DNA of 64,000 nt from Planctomycetota bacterium (GCA_029781135.1 JAKOXH010000017.1:165884-229883); one strand, 5' to 3'; counted from the stretch's first letter, positions 34,487 through 43,000 are shown. Notes: a model not told the origin generated them from the letters alone. Program-made: numbers and translations.

Positions 34487-37336
34487 TTATTCTTTGTCTT
34501 TCGCCGGTTCCCAGTCGATGCGCACGATGACGCCGTCGGCATCATTGGCGTAATGCAGGAGCTCCGTGTCGCCTTCTTGTTGTGATTTAACCGTTACTGA
34601 CGCACCCAAGAATGTAAACGCTTTCGCGTCCTTTACATGGCGCTGGCCGCACGCAATTCGCGCGACGCCGTCGGTTTGCGTGGGGGCTTGAACCAGGAAC
34701 GATGTTCTGTCATTCGTTTCATGATAGGCCCGCAGGCGGCCCGAGGTTGCCAAAAGATGAGGACTTGTGTGCTTCTGGCTCGCATCGCTGAAAAAGGCGC
34801 ATTCTTGGGCAGGGAGGACCGGTTGATCCAGGATGGCAAGAGTTGGACTCAACAAGTCGACAAAGCGTCCCGACAAGTTGTAGGGCTCGTCCAATGTGCG
34901 AATCGCCGTGTACGGACCGCGGTGAACGAAGTAATGCGGTTGCTCGCGGTACTTGTCTCCCGTCTTTTCGAAGGCATATTTGGCTAGCGCTCGCAACCAG
35001 GCGGGACCATTTTCTGACATCTTGAAATAACTTGGCGCGACGCCGGCGAAAATAACGTGTCCCTTTCCCACGGGGGCTTCCCAAACGATTGGCAACTGCT
35101 CGCCCCTAATTTGATATAGCGCGAGAGCGCCGGCTGGCGGAGTATAAAGCGTGACTGGATAGTGACGCTTGGCTTTATCCGTGGCCGATTCTGCCAAAGT
35201 CACGATATTCGCGCGGCGATCTTTTCCTGGCGGTAGTTGGTGCAGCGGGATGTGTAAGTCGGCAGGCCCGGCATGGAATGCGTCGTTCGCTGGCTCAATG
35301 ATGGCGTCTTGCTCATTGCCGCTGAGTACTCGGGCATTACCAAGCTTGAGTCCCATTTGTGCGAAAAGATGTTCGAGCGGCGTCGCGTAGCCAGCATGTT
35401 TCCACCAAGAGTCGTCGATGGCGTTGTAAGCATCGGTGCCACCGAAGCACAGCAGCGTTCCGCCTTGCTGCGTCCACTCGGCCAGCGCGCGGTTTTGCGA
35501 CGCCTCGGTTGGTTTAAGAAAATCGTAACAAACAAGGAGACACTTGACCCCATTCAAATAGCCAGGCTCGGCCGCGCGATCCAGCGAGAGCACTTCTACC
35601 GGCACGCCGTGTTGCACCAAGGGCAATGTGATGCCGTCGAAGCTGTCGAAGTCGCTACGAGATGGAGTCGCTCGTTGCCAGGCCATCGAATCGGCGATGA
35701 ACGTGCCGAAGCCGCGGCTGCCGGCTTCCATTTTGCCATCGGGGTAGCGCCACATTTCGCTCAGTGCGCCGGTCACCGTGTTCATGATGACTTCATACTC
35801 TTTGGGAACGTGACCGTAGAGGCGGTTGGGCCAAATGAGCGGTTGATAAGTGTCGATCTGCGGGAACATGAGCGCGGCAAGCAGGTTGTTGCCGTAGCTG
35901 CGCCGATAGAAATCCAGCGACAGGGCGGGGCTATCTCCCCACGGGTCCATCATGAACCACAGCCGTTTGTGGGCGCCGCGCACGAGGTGATAAAAGGATG
36001 AGTATTCGAGGTAACTGAGTTCGAACGGGTCGTTCCAGACTTCGGCAACCACTTCCTGCACGGCCGGCCCCGCGATGAGACGATGATGCGGTGTGGACAT
36101 TCCCATGCCGTAATAATTGATCGGGCTGTGGAGGGCGAGCATGCGAGCTGCGGAGGGGTTGTGCTGCTCAACGTCTTCTAGCGTCGAGTTCACCCATCGC
36201 TGGAGCAGGAAGGCTTTGAGTTGCTCGGCTCGGTAACGGGCATCGACGCTGCTGTGCGGTGGCTGCCAGGGAGTGCCGTACTTGGCCTGCCATTCTTGCT
36301 GGAAGGCGGCTGAGTAACCGGCATCGGCCCAAATTTCGGGCTCGTCGAAACAAATTGCCTGCGCACCGACCGCCAGCGCGCCCGCTGTGCAGCGTTTGGC
36401 CTGTTCGATGCGGGATCGCGTCGGGATCTTATAGTGGTCCATCGCCTCAACCGTTGTGCCTTCACCATGCTGCTTAATCATGCTGGCTTGCAGTTCGGGC
36501 GTGATCGGGCCGATTGCCAGATCAACACTCTTGCCGGCGCGTTTAACATCGATGACGACGAGCGGCCAGCCGTTGCGGTCGGTTTGATATGCGGCTGGCG
36601 ATTCTTGGCCTGCGGCATCTGGATAGCGGCTGTGAAGAAACCCCTGAGTGGCGAAACCCTTTTCGGCCCAACTGGAATAGATGATGGGGTCCGGTGCAAC
36701 CGTGCCATTGTAGAGCTGCACGGCATCCGTCGGCACGGCCATGGTCGGATCGTACGGTTGTGAGAAGAAGAAACCGGTGTGGGGCGTCGCGGGTCGGGGA
36801 ACGAGAGTGACGTGTTCGCTGGGCGACAGGCCCATTGCGGCCTCGACAGAATCGCTCAAGCCGTCGCCATTGCGATCTGGCAGCCACACGGTGAATTGCA
36901 CATCACGCACGGCGATGGGCGTTCCGGCCGCTTGAAAATGAAACCGCAGTTCACTTTGGGGTGGTTGTGGCGCTGCGACCGCGATTCGCATCGAATCATT
37001 GTGGTCGGTTTTCTCGCTACGGCTGGGAATCGGCTTACGATCTGCATCGGTCACAATGACAAGAGGCGAACCGAGGGCTTTGAAAATTAGCTCGCAGCGC
37101 GCCATTGTAGGTGGAATCGTAACGCGGTACGTCCAGCCTTTGCCGGCAGCGGCGGCGCGCTCGCTCTTGTTCTTGTCCAGGGACGATTCGGTACCATCGA
37201 CGACCGCTTGCGCTTCCGCCGGCGTGCCGGGAAACAAAAAGGTCGTGTGGCGAACCTCCGCGGCTTTTGGCGTCGTACACCAAAGGCATCCGACCACAAT
37301 CAACAGGTTAGTCAGGATTTTCCCGATCGGTCTCAT
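34487..37336 (-). CDS. Large secreted glycoside-hydrolase-like protein of unknown family
   Basis: 949 residues. Start ATG 37336 is set by GGGAG 6 bp upstream; an earlier in-frame start lacks one. A signal peptide (MRPIGKILTNLLIVVGCLWC, end PKAA) leads to an N-terminal beta domain, a calcium-binding thrombospondin-3-like loop (DRNGDGLSDSVEAAMGLSP), and a long central region with TIM-barrel character (AVGAQAICFDEPEIWADAGY; EVWNDPFELSYLEYSSFYHLVRGAHKRLWFMMD). A flavodoxin/GATase-like domain follows (VKCLLVCYDFLKPTEASQ, EWTQQGGTLLCFGG), as in the trimerisation part of GH42-type enzymes, then beta segments. I do not recognise a named family. FDEPEIW and EVWNDP supply acidic residues that could be catalytic (inference). 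Confidence 0.65.
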   Translation of the reverse strand: MRPIGKILTNLLIVVGCLWCTTPKAAEVRHTTFLFPGTPAEAQAVVDGTESSLDKNKSERAAAAGKGWTYRVTIPPTMARCELIFKALGSPLVIVTDADRKPIPSRSEKTDHNDSMRIAVAAPQPPQSELRFHFQAAGTPIAVRDVQFTVWLPDRNGDGLSDSVEAAMGLSPSEHVTLVPRPATPHTGFFFSQPYDPTMAVPTDAVQLYNGTVAPDPIIYSSWAEKGFATQGFLHSRYPDAAGQESPAAYQTDRNGWPLVVIDVKRAGKSVDLAIGPITPELQASMIKQHGEGTTVEAMDHYKIPTRSRIEQAKRCTAGALAVGAQAICFDEPEIWADAGYSAAFQQEWQAKYGTPWQPPHSSVDARYRAEQLKAFLLQRWVNSTLEDVEQHNPSAARMLALHSPINYYGMGMSTPHHRLIAGPAVQEVVAEVWNDPFELSYLEYSSFYHLVRGAHKRLWFMMDPWGDSPALSLDFYRRSYGNNLLAALMFPQIDTYQPLIWPNRLYGHVPKEYEVIMNTVTGALSEMWRYPDGKMEAGSRGFGTFIADSMAWQRATPSRSDFDSFDGITLPLVQHGVPVEVLSLDRAAEPGYLNGVKCLLVCYDFLKPTEASQNRALAEWTQQGGTLLCFGGTDAYNAIDDSWWKHAGYATPLEHLFAQMGLKLGNARVLSGNEQDAIIEPANDAFHAGPADLHIPLHQLPPGKDRRANIVTLAESATDKAKRHYPVTLYTPPAGALALYQIRGEQLPIVWEAPVGKGHVIFAGVAPSYFKMSENGPAWLRALAKYAFEKTGDKYREQPHYFVHRGPYTAIRTLDEPYNLSGRFVDLLSPTLAILDQPVLPAQECAFFSDASQKHTSPHLLATSGRLRAYHETNDRTSFLVQAPTQTDGVARIACGQRHVKDAKAFTFLGASVTVKSQQEGDTELLHYANDADGVIVRIDWEPAKDKE

Positions 37337-37412
37337 GCGGATCTCCCGGTAGTTGACGAAACGCGGTGTGCGCTCGGTCACAAACTGAAGCTAGGAAAGT
37401 GGTTCTCGACTT

Positions 37413-38456
37413 TCAGCGACTAAGCAACTTCTGGACGGCAGCAATGATGCGTTGCGAGGTTGGCCGGTAGGCGTCTTCGAGCGGCGGCGAGAAGGGCACC
37501 GGAACATCGGCGGACGCAACTCGTGAAACCGGAGCCAACAGATACTCTCCGAATCGTTCCGTGATTCCCGCCGCCAGTTCAGCGCTGACGCCTCCCGTGC
37601 GCGGGCCTTCCTCGACGATCACAACGCGTCCCGTCTTCTCGACGGAGGTGCCGATCGTGTTGTAGTCGATGGGCGACAAGCTGCGGACGTCGATGACTTC
37701 AGCCTCGATTCCCTCGGCTGCAAGGCTTTCCGCCGCGGACATTGCGTAGTGGGACATCAAGAGCCAGCCAAGAATGGTTACATGCGAACCGCTCCTGCGT
37801 AGGGCCGCCTTATCGAGCGGAACGACGTATTCGTTTTCGGGAATGTCGCTGGTGGCGTCGACGGCCTGCGATTCGGCACGCGCGCCCTTCGAGCCGTAGA
37901 GCAGCTTGTGCTCGAAAATGAGCACGGGGTTGTCGTCGCGCACAGCCGCCTTGAGAAGGCCCTTGGCGTCGTAGGCATTCGAGACGGCTACGACCTTCAA
38001 GCCAGGCACGCCGGTGAAACATCGCTCCATGCTTTGAGCGTGCTGGCTGCCACGGCCGGTTGCGCCGATAGGCGCCCGCATCACCAGCGGCACCTTCACC
38101 GTGCCGCCAGACATGTAGCGCATTTTGGCCGCGTTGTTGACGATTTGGTCCATGGCCAGGAATAAGAAGTCGCCATATTGGACGTCGGCGATGGGTCGCA
38201 TGCCCATCATCGCGGCGCCGACCGCCGCGCCGAAGAAGCCTAGTTCGGCGATCGGCGTGTTCAGCATCCGGTCGGGGAATTCGTTTTCCAAATCGAGCGT
38301 GACGGTGAACGCACCACCCCAGCCGCCAGGGATGGCAATGTCTTCGCCGATGCAAAACACGCACGGATCGCGGCGCATCTCTTCGGCGATGGCCTCGCGC
38401 AAGGCTTCGGCGATAGTCAAGCGTCTTGTTGCTAAAGTGGTGCTTACTTCGGCCAT
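37413..38456 (-). CDS. 2-oxoacid (pyruvate/acetoin-type) dehydrogenase E1, beta subunit
   Basis: Forms the alpha2beta2 thiamine-diphosphate E1 with the product at 38672-40132. Family landmarks: LTIAEALREAIAEEMRRDPCVFCIGEDIA, the TPP-activating Glu in TPIAELGFFGAAVGAAMMGMRP, QIVNNAAKMRYMSGG, VPLVMRAPIGATGRGSQHAQSME and the C-terminal transketolase domain (AEVIDVRSLSPIDYNTI, VEEGPRTGGVSAELA). 347 residues. Separated from E1-alpha by 215 bp containing the twin-hairpin repeat. No E2 or E3 gene is adjacent. The true 2-oxo acid (pyruvate, acetoin, branched-chain) cannot be told from sequence. Confidence 0.93.
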   Translation of the reverse strand: MAEVSTTLATRRLTIAEALREAIAEEMRRDPCVFCIGEDIAIPGGWGGAFTVTLDLENEFPDRMLNTPIAELGFFGAAVGAAMMGMRPIADVQYGDFLFLAMDQIVNNAAKMRYMSGGTVKVPLVMRAPIGATGRGSQHAQSMERCFTGVPGLKVVAVSNAYDAKGLLKAAVRDDNPVLIFEHKLLYGSKGARAESQAVDATSDIPENEYVVPLDKAALRRSGSHVTILGWLLMSHYAMSAAESLAAEGIEAEVIDVRSLSPIDYNTIGTSVEKTGRVVIVEEGPRTGGVSAELAAGITERFGEYLLAPVSRVASADVPVPFSPPLEDAYRPTSQRIIAAVQKLLSR

Positions 38457-38498
38457 GATGAGTGTTGTGAGTCGTGATTCCAGGTAATTAGAGGTCTG

Positions 38499-38610
38499 TT
38501 ATACTTCACGCGGCGAGGATTGAGTCATTTTCGGGTGCCATGGCCACTGCTCGGAGTGGCCATGCCGTAGCGGTGATTCCCATGCCCACGCCAAGCCGTG
38601 GGCATGGCAC
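38499..38610. repeat. 112-bp twin-hairpin intergenic repeat, copy 2
   Basis: Same length and about 95 % identical by eye to 11731-11842 (five differences). It lies between the E1-alpha and E1-beta genes, inside what would otherwise be one operon. Confidence 0.8.
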
Positions 38611-38671
38611 GCGAAACGTGGCACTCGATGCCGATCGGGGGTATAGCGGGTGCAGCAAGGCATGCGAACAA

Positions 38672-40132
38672 CTACGCGAACACGTCGGTGATTAAGTCGT
38701 CCTCGGATGGCAGCGGCGCCGAGCGAGCGCGTTCCACCGCTACTTCAAACTGGGCCACGATTTCGTCGCGGATTTCTTTGAGCTGGGTTGCATCAACATC
38801 GCAGTGTTTGGTGAGTGCGTCGCCCAAAAGGCGGATCGGATCGCGATCAAACCAAGCTTGCTTTTCAACGTCTGCCTGATAATTACAGGCATCACGCCGC
38901 GAGTGGCCGGTGCGGCGATACGTTAGCAGTTCAAGTAGCACCGGGCCTCGTCCGCTGCGGCATTGATCGACCGCGTTTTTGGTCGCTTCGTAAACGGCGA
39001 GGACATCGTTACCGAAGACCGTGCGGCCGGTAATGCCGTAGGAGTTTGCATGGTCGGCAAGATCATTCAGCCGCGTGACTTGATTGACGCGGGTCGATGC
39101 CCCGTAAAGATTGTTCTCACAGACAAAAATCGCGGGCAGGTCCCAAATTGCCGCCAGGGTGAGGCCTTCGTGGAAGGCGCCTTCGGAGGTTGCCCCATCG
39201 CCGAAGAAGCAGGCCACCACTTGGTCGCGTTTCTGCATCTTGAATGCGAGTGCCATTCCGGCGGCAAGGGGGATGCCGCCGCCGACGATCGCGATCGCGG
39301 GGATCATTCCCTTGTCGTAGTTCCCTACGTGCATCGACCCGCCCTTGCCTTTGCAGCAGCCAGAGGCAGCTCCGTACAGTTCGAGCAGGATTTCATCCAT
39401 GCTGAGGCCCTTGGCGAGGGCGTGGCCGTGACCGCGAAATGTCGAGGTGATGAAATCATCGTCGCGCAATGCCGCGCAAACGCCGACGGCAGTCGCTTCT
39501 TGGCCCTGGCACTGATGGATCGTGCCGGGCATCGAGCCCTGCAGGAATAAGTACTTCACGCCCTCTTCGAACTCGCGAATGCGGACCATGCGCGTGTAGA
39601 GTTCGAGCAAGAAGCTGGGGTTATAGGCGGCTAGTTGGTCGTGCGAGATTTCTGCCGGTAACATTCTTGGGGCGGCGGCGCGTTGCTCGTTCTGTGAGCG
39701 AGTAGTGGTTGCGTTCTCCGCTCGTTTCGCGCGGTTTTCGGCGAACATTCCCGCTCGTGGCGGCGCGGGGCTTGAAGCGGCCAAGGTGTTTGGGTTAACG
39801 CCGCTCACACTTTCCGAAGGTTGGCTGGTCGTTTGGCGATTTGCTTCAACCGGTGGAACACTGGCGGCAACGGCAGCCATCGCGGGTCTTACTTGCGAGA
39901 CTTCGATGATCGCAATTGCGTCGCCGGGCAGCACAGTCGCGTTCGGCTCGACAAGCTGCTTCTTGAGCACGCCCGCGTGGGCCGATTCAACGTCCATCGT
40001 GGCCTTATCGGTCTCGACCTCGAAGAGCACATCGCCGCGCTTCACGGAACCGCCCACGGCAATGAGCCACTTCAGTACGGTCAACTCACCGCCAGTGGTC
40101 GAAAGGTCAGGCATTTTCACTTCGATTTCCAT
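38672..40132 (-). CDS. Lipoyl-domain / E1-alpha fusion of a 2-oxoacid dehydrogenase
   Basis: 486 residues. Residues 1-80 are a complete lipoyl domain (MEIEVKMPDLSTTGGELTVL; lipoyl-Lys43 in ETDKATMDVE; GDAIAIIEV). Residues 81-165 are an Ala/Pro/Ser/Thr-rich linker like the flexible linkers of E2. Residues 170-486 are E1-alpha: TFRGHGHALAKG, GKGGSMH, and the TPP motif GDGATSEG (311-318) through ENN (339-341). A lipoyl domain normally sits on E2 (or E3, or AcoX-type proteins), so its fusion to E1-alpha is unusual. E1 could then acylate a lipoyl arm on itself and hand it to an E2 core made elsewhere (inference). Starts 26 bp after the PfkB gene and so is in the DeoR-led operon. Confidence 0.9.
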   Translation of the reverse strand: MEIEVKMPDLSTTGGELTVLKWLIAVGGSVKRGDVLFEVETDKATMDVESAHAGVLKKQLVEPNATVLPGDAIAIIEVSQVRPAMAAVAASVPPVEANRQTTSQPSESVSGVNPNTLAASSPAPPRAGMFAENRAKRAENATTTRSQNEQRAAAPRMLPAEISHDQLAAYNPSFLLELYTRMVRIREFEEGVKYLFLQGSMPGTIHQCQGQEATAVGVCAALRDDDFITSTFRGHGHALAKGLSMDEILLELYGAASGCCKGKGGSMHVGNYDKGMIPAIAIVGGGIPLAAGMALAFKMQKRDQVVACFFGDGATSEGAFHEGLTLAAIWDLPAIFVCENNLYGASTRVNQVTRLNDLADHANSYGITGRTVFGNDVLAVYEATKNAVDQCRSGRGPVLLELLTYRRTGHSRRDACNYQADVEKQAWFDRDPIRLLGDALTKHCDVDATQLKEIRDEIVAQFEVAVERARSAPLPSEDDLITDVFA

Positions 40133-40158
40133 GACGATTTACTCGCAAAGGCGCGGTT

Positions 40159-41118
40159 CTATATTTGGCCAGTTCCGGGGACATCAAGCGGATGCGACGC
40201 CATGAAGTCGAGCGCTTCATTTTCCTGGAAGACGCTGGTCGTCGTGCCCACGGCCCGAACCGCGGAGGCACCGACGGCGCTGGCATAGCGCAGCATTTGC
40301 GGCATCTCCCAGCCGCGCAATAGTCCGACGATGATGCCACTGGCGAAGGCGTCGCCAGCGCCGGAGGGATCGATGGCCGGCATATCGTAAATGCCGGCTT
40401 GCCAGATGACGCCGTCTTTCAAGGCGACGGTTCCGAATTTCCCGCGCGTAATGATTGCAGTTTGCGCTCCCATTTCTTTCAAGCACACAAGCTGCTCGTG
40501 GGGAGTGGAATAGCCCGTGATTTGTGCGGCTTCTTCCTCGTTGGGAATGAAGCAATCGACATACGGAAGAATCGCCTCGACCGATTTGGCACCGGCGAAC
40601 ATCCGCGGGATGACCACATCGACGACTGTGGTAATCTTGTTGGTTCGACAGAATTTAAGCGCTTCGATCAGGTGCTCCGGTGGCAAACCGGGCATCGCGA
40701 ACAGGCCACCCAGATAGAAGATGTCAAGCGAAGATAGCCAGCTAAAATCGATATGTTGTGCGGAGAAAGCACTGTTCGCACCGAACAAGTGGAAGTAGCG
40801 GCGGTCCTCGCCTTCAATCAGCAAGATGATGGTTTTGCTAGTTGGGAAATCGTCGACCGCGATCAAGCGATCACCGCGGACGCCACGGTCTTGCAGGAGT
40901 TTTTGCAGCATGAGACCATCGGCATCGTTGCCGATGCAGCCGAGCACTTCGACATCGACGCCTTGAATGGCCAAGTCGATGGCGACGTTGGCCGCGCAGC
41001 CGCCCGCCATCGCCGGTATTTCATCGACGGTCACCAACGCGCCCGCGGGGGGAAATTGCGGAATCGGCCCGCAAAAGAGATCGGCCACGATGATGCCAGC
41101 GCATCCAACCTTGCTCAT
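40159..41118 (-). CDS. PfkB-family carbohydrate kinase
   Basis: Phosphorylates a sugar or sugar acid with ATP in the cytoplasm. The ribokinase fold is complete at 319 residues: substrate-site Gly-Gly-Cys-Ala-Ala-Asn in EIPAMAGGCAANVAIDLA (signature 1 region), VVDVVIPRMF in the middle, NEEEAAQITGY, and signature 2 with the catalytic Asp in D250-PSGAGDAF. It starts 3 bp after the aldolase stop, so translation is coupled. With the aldolase it would make a phosphorylated sugar and split it, as IolC/IolJ or TagatoseK/GatY do; the actual sugar is unknown. Confidence 0.92.
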   Translation of the reverse strand: MSKVGCAGIIVADLFCGPIPQFPPAGALVTVDEIPAMAGGCAANVAIDLAIQGVDVEVLGCIGNDADGLMLQKLLQDRGVRGDRLIAVDDFPTSKTIILLIEGEDRRYFHLFGANSAFSAQHIDFSWLSSLDIFYLGGLFAMPGLPPEHLIEALKFCRTNKITTVVDVVIPRMFAGAKSVEAILPYVDCFIPNEEEAAQITGYSTPHEQLVCLKEMGAQTAIITRGKFGTVALKDGVIWQAGIYDMPAIDPSGAGDAFASGIIVGLLRGWEMPQMLRYASAVGASAVRAVGTTTSVFQENEALDFMASHPLDVPGTGQI

Positions 41119-41121
41119 TCG

Positions 41122-42030
41122 TCAGGCCCTCCCGCAACAGCCTAGTAAGTGAATGCGTTCGAGCACGGCGTCGCGCACCGCCCAGCGGCCGGCAACGAGC
41201 AGGTCATTGCGCGATCCCATGCCGAGGAGCACGTGGGGATTGGCGATGTCCGCGTCGAGCGTCTTTCGCAGCGCCTGGAGATAGCGTTGTTTCAAATAGG
41301 TGCCGAAATTGACCTTGGCCACGCCCATTTTCACCGCGCGGCTGAGCGACTTGGCGGTAATTCCGCTTCCGCCGTGGAGCACGAGCGGCACGGGCACCGT
41401 GGCATGCAGAGCGGCAAGACGTTCCAAATCGAGATCGAACTCGCCGTCAAGGCTAATGTGGATGTTTCCCGCGCTCACGGCCAAGAGATCGACGTTCGTG
41501 GCCGCGACGAACTCTCCCAACTGCTGGGGGTCGGATTTCTTTGAGCGGGCGGTATTCGTATCCACAGCGGCTGCGGCATGTTTCGCGCTGCCGCAAGGCA
41601 GTTCGTCGATTTCGGCTTCGACCGCCGCCGACTTGGCATGCGCATATTTCGTGATGGCTTTCACACGCTCGACATACTCCTCGTAGGACGCCGCAGGATC
41701 GGCGGGCATCACCAAATTGAACCCAAGATCAATCGCGCTAAAGACCCAGTCATCGTTGGAGCACTCGTTGAAAATGAGTCCGCAGGGCACCTTGGCCGAT
41801 TCGGCGGCCGCTTTGCCCAAGGCCGCATACCAGGCGAGATTCTCCTTAGCTTCGCGTTGCGGTGCGCTCAAGAATTCGCCGTTGAAACCGAGGATCATCG
41901 GTGAGCGCGTTTCTTCCGCCGCGTCGATCACGCCTTCCAGCGATTCCAAGTTCCAGCTTTCGAAGTAACCGATCGCGTAGCCGGTGCGATAGGCGTGTTG
42001 TGCCAGTTCCTGGGCGGATTCAAGAGGCAT
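41122..42030 (-). CDS. Class II (ketose-bisphosphate) aldolase-like protein with altered active-site motif
   Basis: TIM-barrel aldolase of the FbaA/GatY group by overall sequence: QELAQHAYRTGYAIGYFESWNLESLEGVIDAAEE, VEAEIDELP, LLAVSAGNIHISLDGE and VPLVLHGGSGITAKSLSRAVKMGVAKVNFGT. In place of the LHLDHG motif that carries the catalytic Asp and a zinc-ligand His, it has GLIFNECSND (residues 84-93); ungapped alignment puts Asn and Glu there. The other zinc-ligand His residues (GNIH, LHGGSG) are kept. The start at 42030 follows AAGGAGG by 6 bp and overlaps the DeoR gene by 11 bp. 302 residues. It may be an aldolase with other metal geometry or a different lyase. Confidence 0.82.
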   Translation of the reverse strand: MPLESAQELAQHAYRTGYAIGYFESWNLESLEGVIDAAEETRSPMILGFNGEFLSAPQREAKENLAWYAALGKAAAESAKVPCGLIFNECSNDDWVFSAIDLGFNLVMPADPAASYEEYVERVKAITKYAHAKSAAVEAEIDELPCGSAKHAAAAVDTNTARSKKSDPQQLGEFVAATNVDLLAVSAGNIHISLDGEFDLDLERLAALHATVPVPLVLHGGSGITAKSLSRAVKMGVAKVNFGTYLKQRYLQALRKTLDADIANPHVLLGMGSRNDLLVAGRWAVRDAVLERIHLLGCCGRA

Positions 42031-42838
42031 TGGCAACCTCCTTTTTGGCACGTCGCTGGCGCCTGGCGATCAGGACTTGCTTCGACATACGCTTGAATGC
42101 GGCGGCATCTTGTGGCGATAGCGGCCGGTCTGTGACGACAGCACTTATGCGTGATATGTCAATTGCCTTCGTGAGGGCGCGCTCGCCAATTTTCGTGTGA
42201 TCCGCCAACAGGATGGTTTTTGCGCTTTGTTCGGCAATCACTTGTTTGATGCGGACGTTTCCGACTGAGGATTCGAACGTACCTTCGGCCGGGATGAACC
42301 CTTTCGTGGAGACCAGCGCCAAATCGACGAAGAACTTGGCGGCGGCATCCTCGGCAGTGGGGCCGACGAACGAGACGGTATCCTTCTCGAATTGGCCGCC
42401 AAGGCAAACGACCAAGTTGTTACCGCTTTTTCCCAATTCAATGGCCGTGAGCGCCGAATTGGTCACAACCGTAAGCCCGTTACAGCGCTCGGCAATCAAA
42501 CGCGCCAGGTGCAGGCAGGTGGTACTGCCGTCGATGAATAAGGTCTGGCCCGCCTCAATCAAACCGAAGGCCGTTTCGGCAATGGCTTGCTTGGCTTCGA
42601 GATTCTTGGAGATTCGCGAATAGAGCGGCGTCTCGAAGAAATACGCCGGAGCATGGGCATTTTGCACACCGCCAAGCGTTTTGATCACCCGCCCTTGGCT
42701 GGCTAGAAGGTCCACGTCTCGGCGGATGGTCATCGTGGAGACCGCGAAGTGAGTGCTCAACTCCTGGTAGGTACACGCACCGCGCAGCTCGAGCAGTTCG
42801 AGAATCAGGCGATGGCGGGATTTCATGCTGTTACTCAT
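42020..42838 (-). CDS. DeoR/GlpR-family transcriptional repressor
   Basis: First gene of the kinase-aldolase-E1 operon and its probable repressor. Residues 6-60 are the DeoR winged helix (RLILELLELRGACTYQELST, VSTMTIRRDVDLLASQGRVIKTLGG). The rest is the ISOCOT-like sugar-phosphate sensor (IDGSTTCLHLARLI, VVTNSALTAIEL, VSTKGFIPAEGTFESS, ADHTKIGERALTKAI). 272 residues, normal. Members usually release DNA on binding a phosphorylated sugar, here likely the kinase product. Two matched operators lie 70-160 bp upstream. Confidence 0.93.
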   Translation of the reverse strand: MSNSMKSRHRLILELLELRGACTYQELSTHFAVSTMTIRRDVDLLASQGRVIKTLGGVQNAHAPAYFFETPLYSRISKNLEAKQAIAETAFGLIEAGQTLFIDGSTTCLHLARLIAERCNGLTVVTNSALTAIELGKSGNNLVVCLGGQFEKDTVSFVGPTAEDAAAKFFVDLALVSTKGFIPAEGTFESSVGNVRIKQVIAEQSAKTILLADHTKIGERALTKAIDISRISAVVTDRPLSPQDAAAFKRMSKQVLIARRQRRAKKEVANAS

Positions 42839-42909
42839 ATGTATGTTGTTCGCAACCGCTGCGAACTGAGTGAATTACCGCGGTGATGAAACGGACGCCC
42901 GTCTTGTGG

Positions 42910-43000
42910 ATGTTAAATATTCACAATTCGGGTGTCAATCAGCGGGGAAGGCAAAATCTGGTCGAAAATTATTGACGTTTGGATTGTGAATCTTTAACAT
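42910..43000. promoter_or_regulatory. Divergent promoters with paired inverted operators, probable DeoR sites
   Basis: Minus-strand promoter: TTGACA (42938-42933), 17 bp, TAACAT (42915-42910). Plus-strand promoter: TTGACG (42972-42977), 17 bp, TAACAT (42995-43000). The spacer and -10 of both belong to one 20-bp motif, ATGTTAAATATTCACAATTC at 42910-42929 and its inverted copy at 42981-43000, matching at 18 of 20 positions. One promoter serves the DeoR operon, the other the GH38 gene. Confidence 0.88.
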
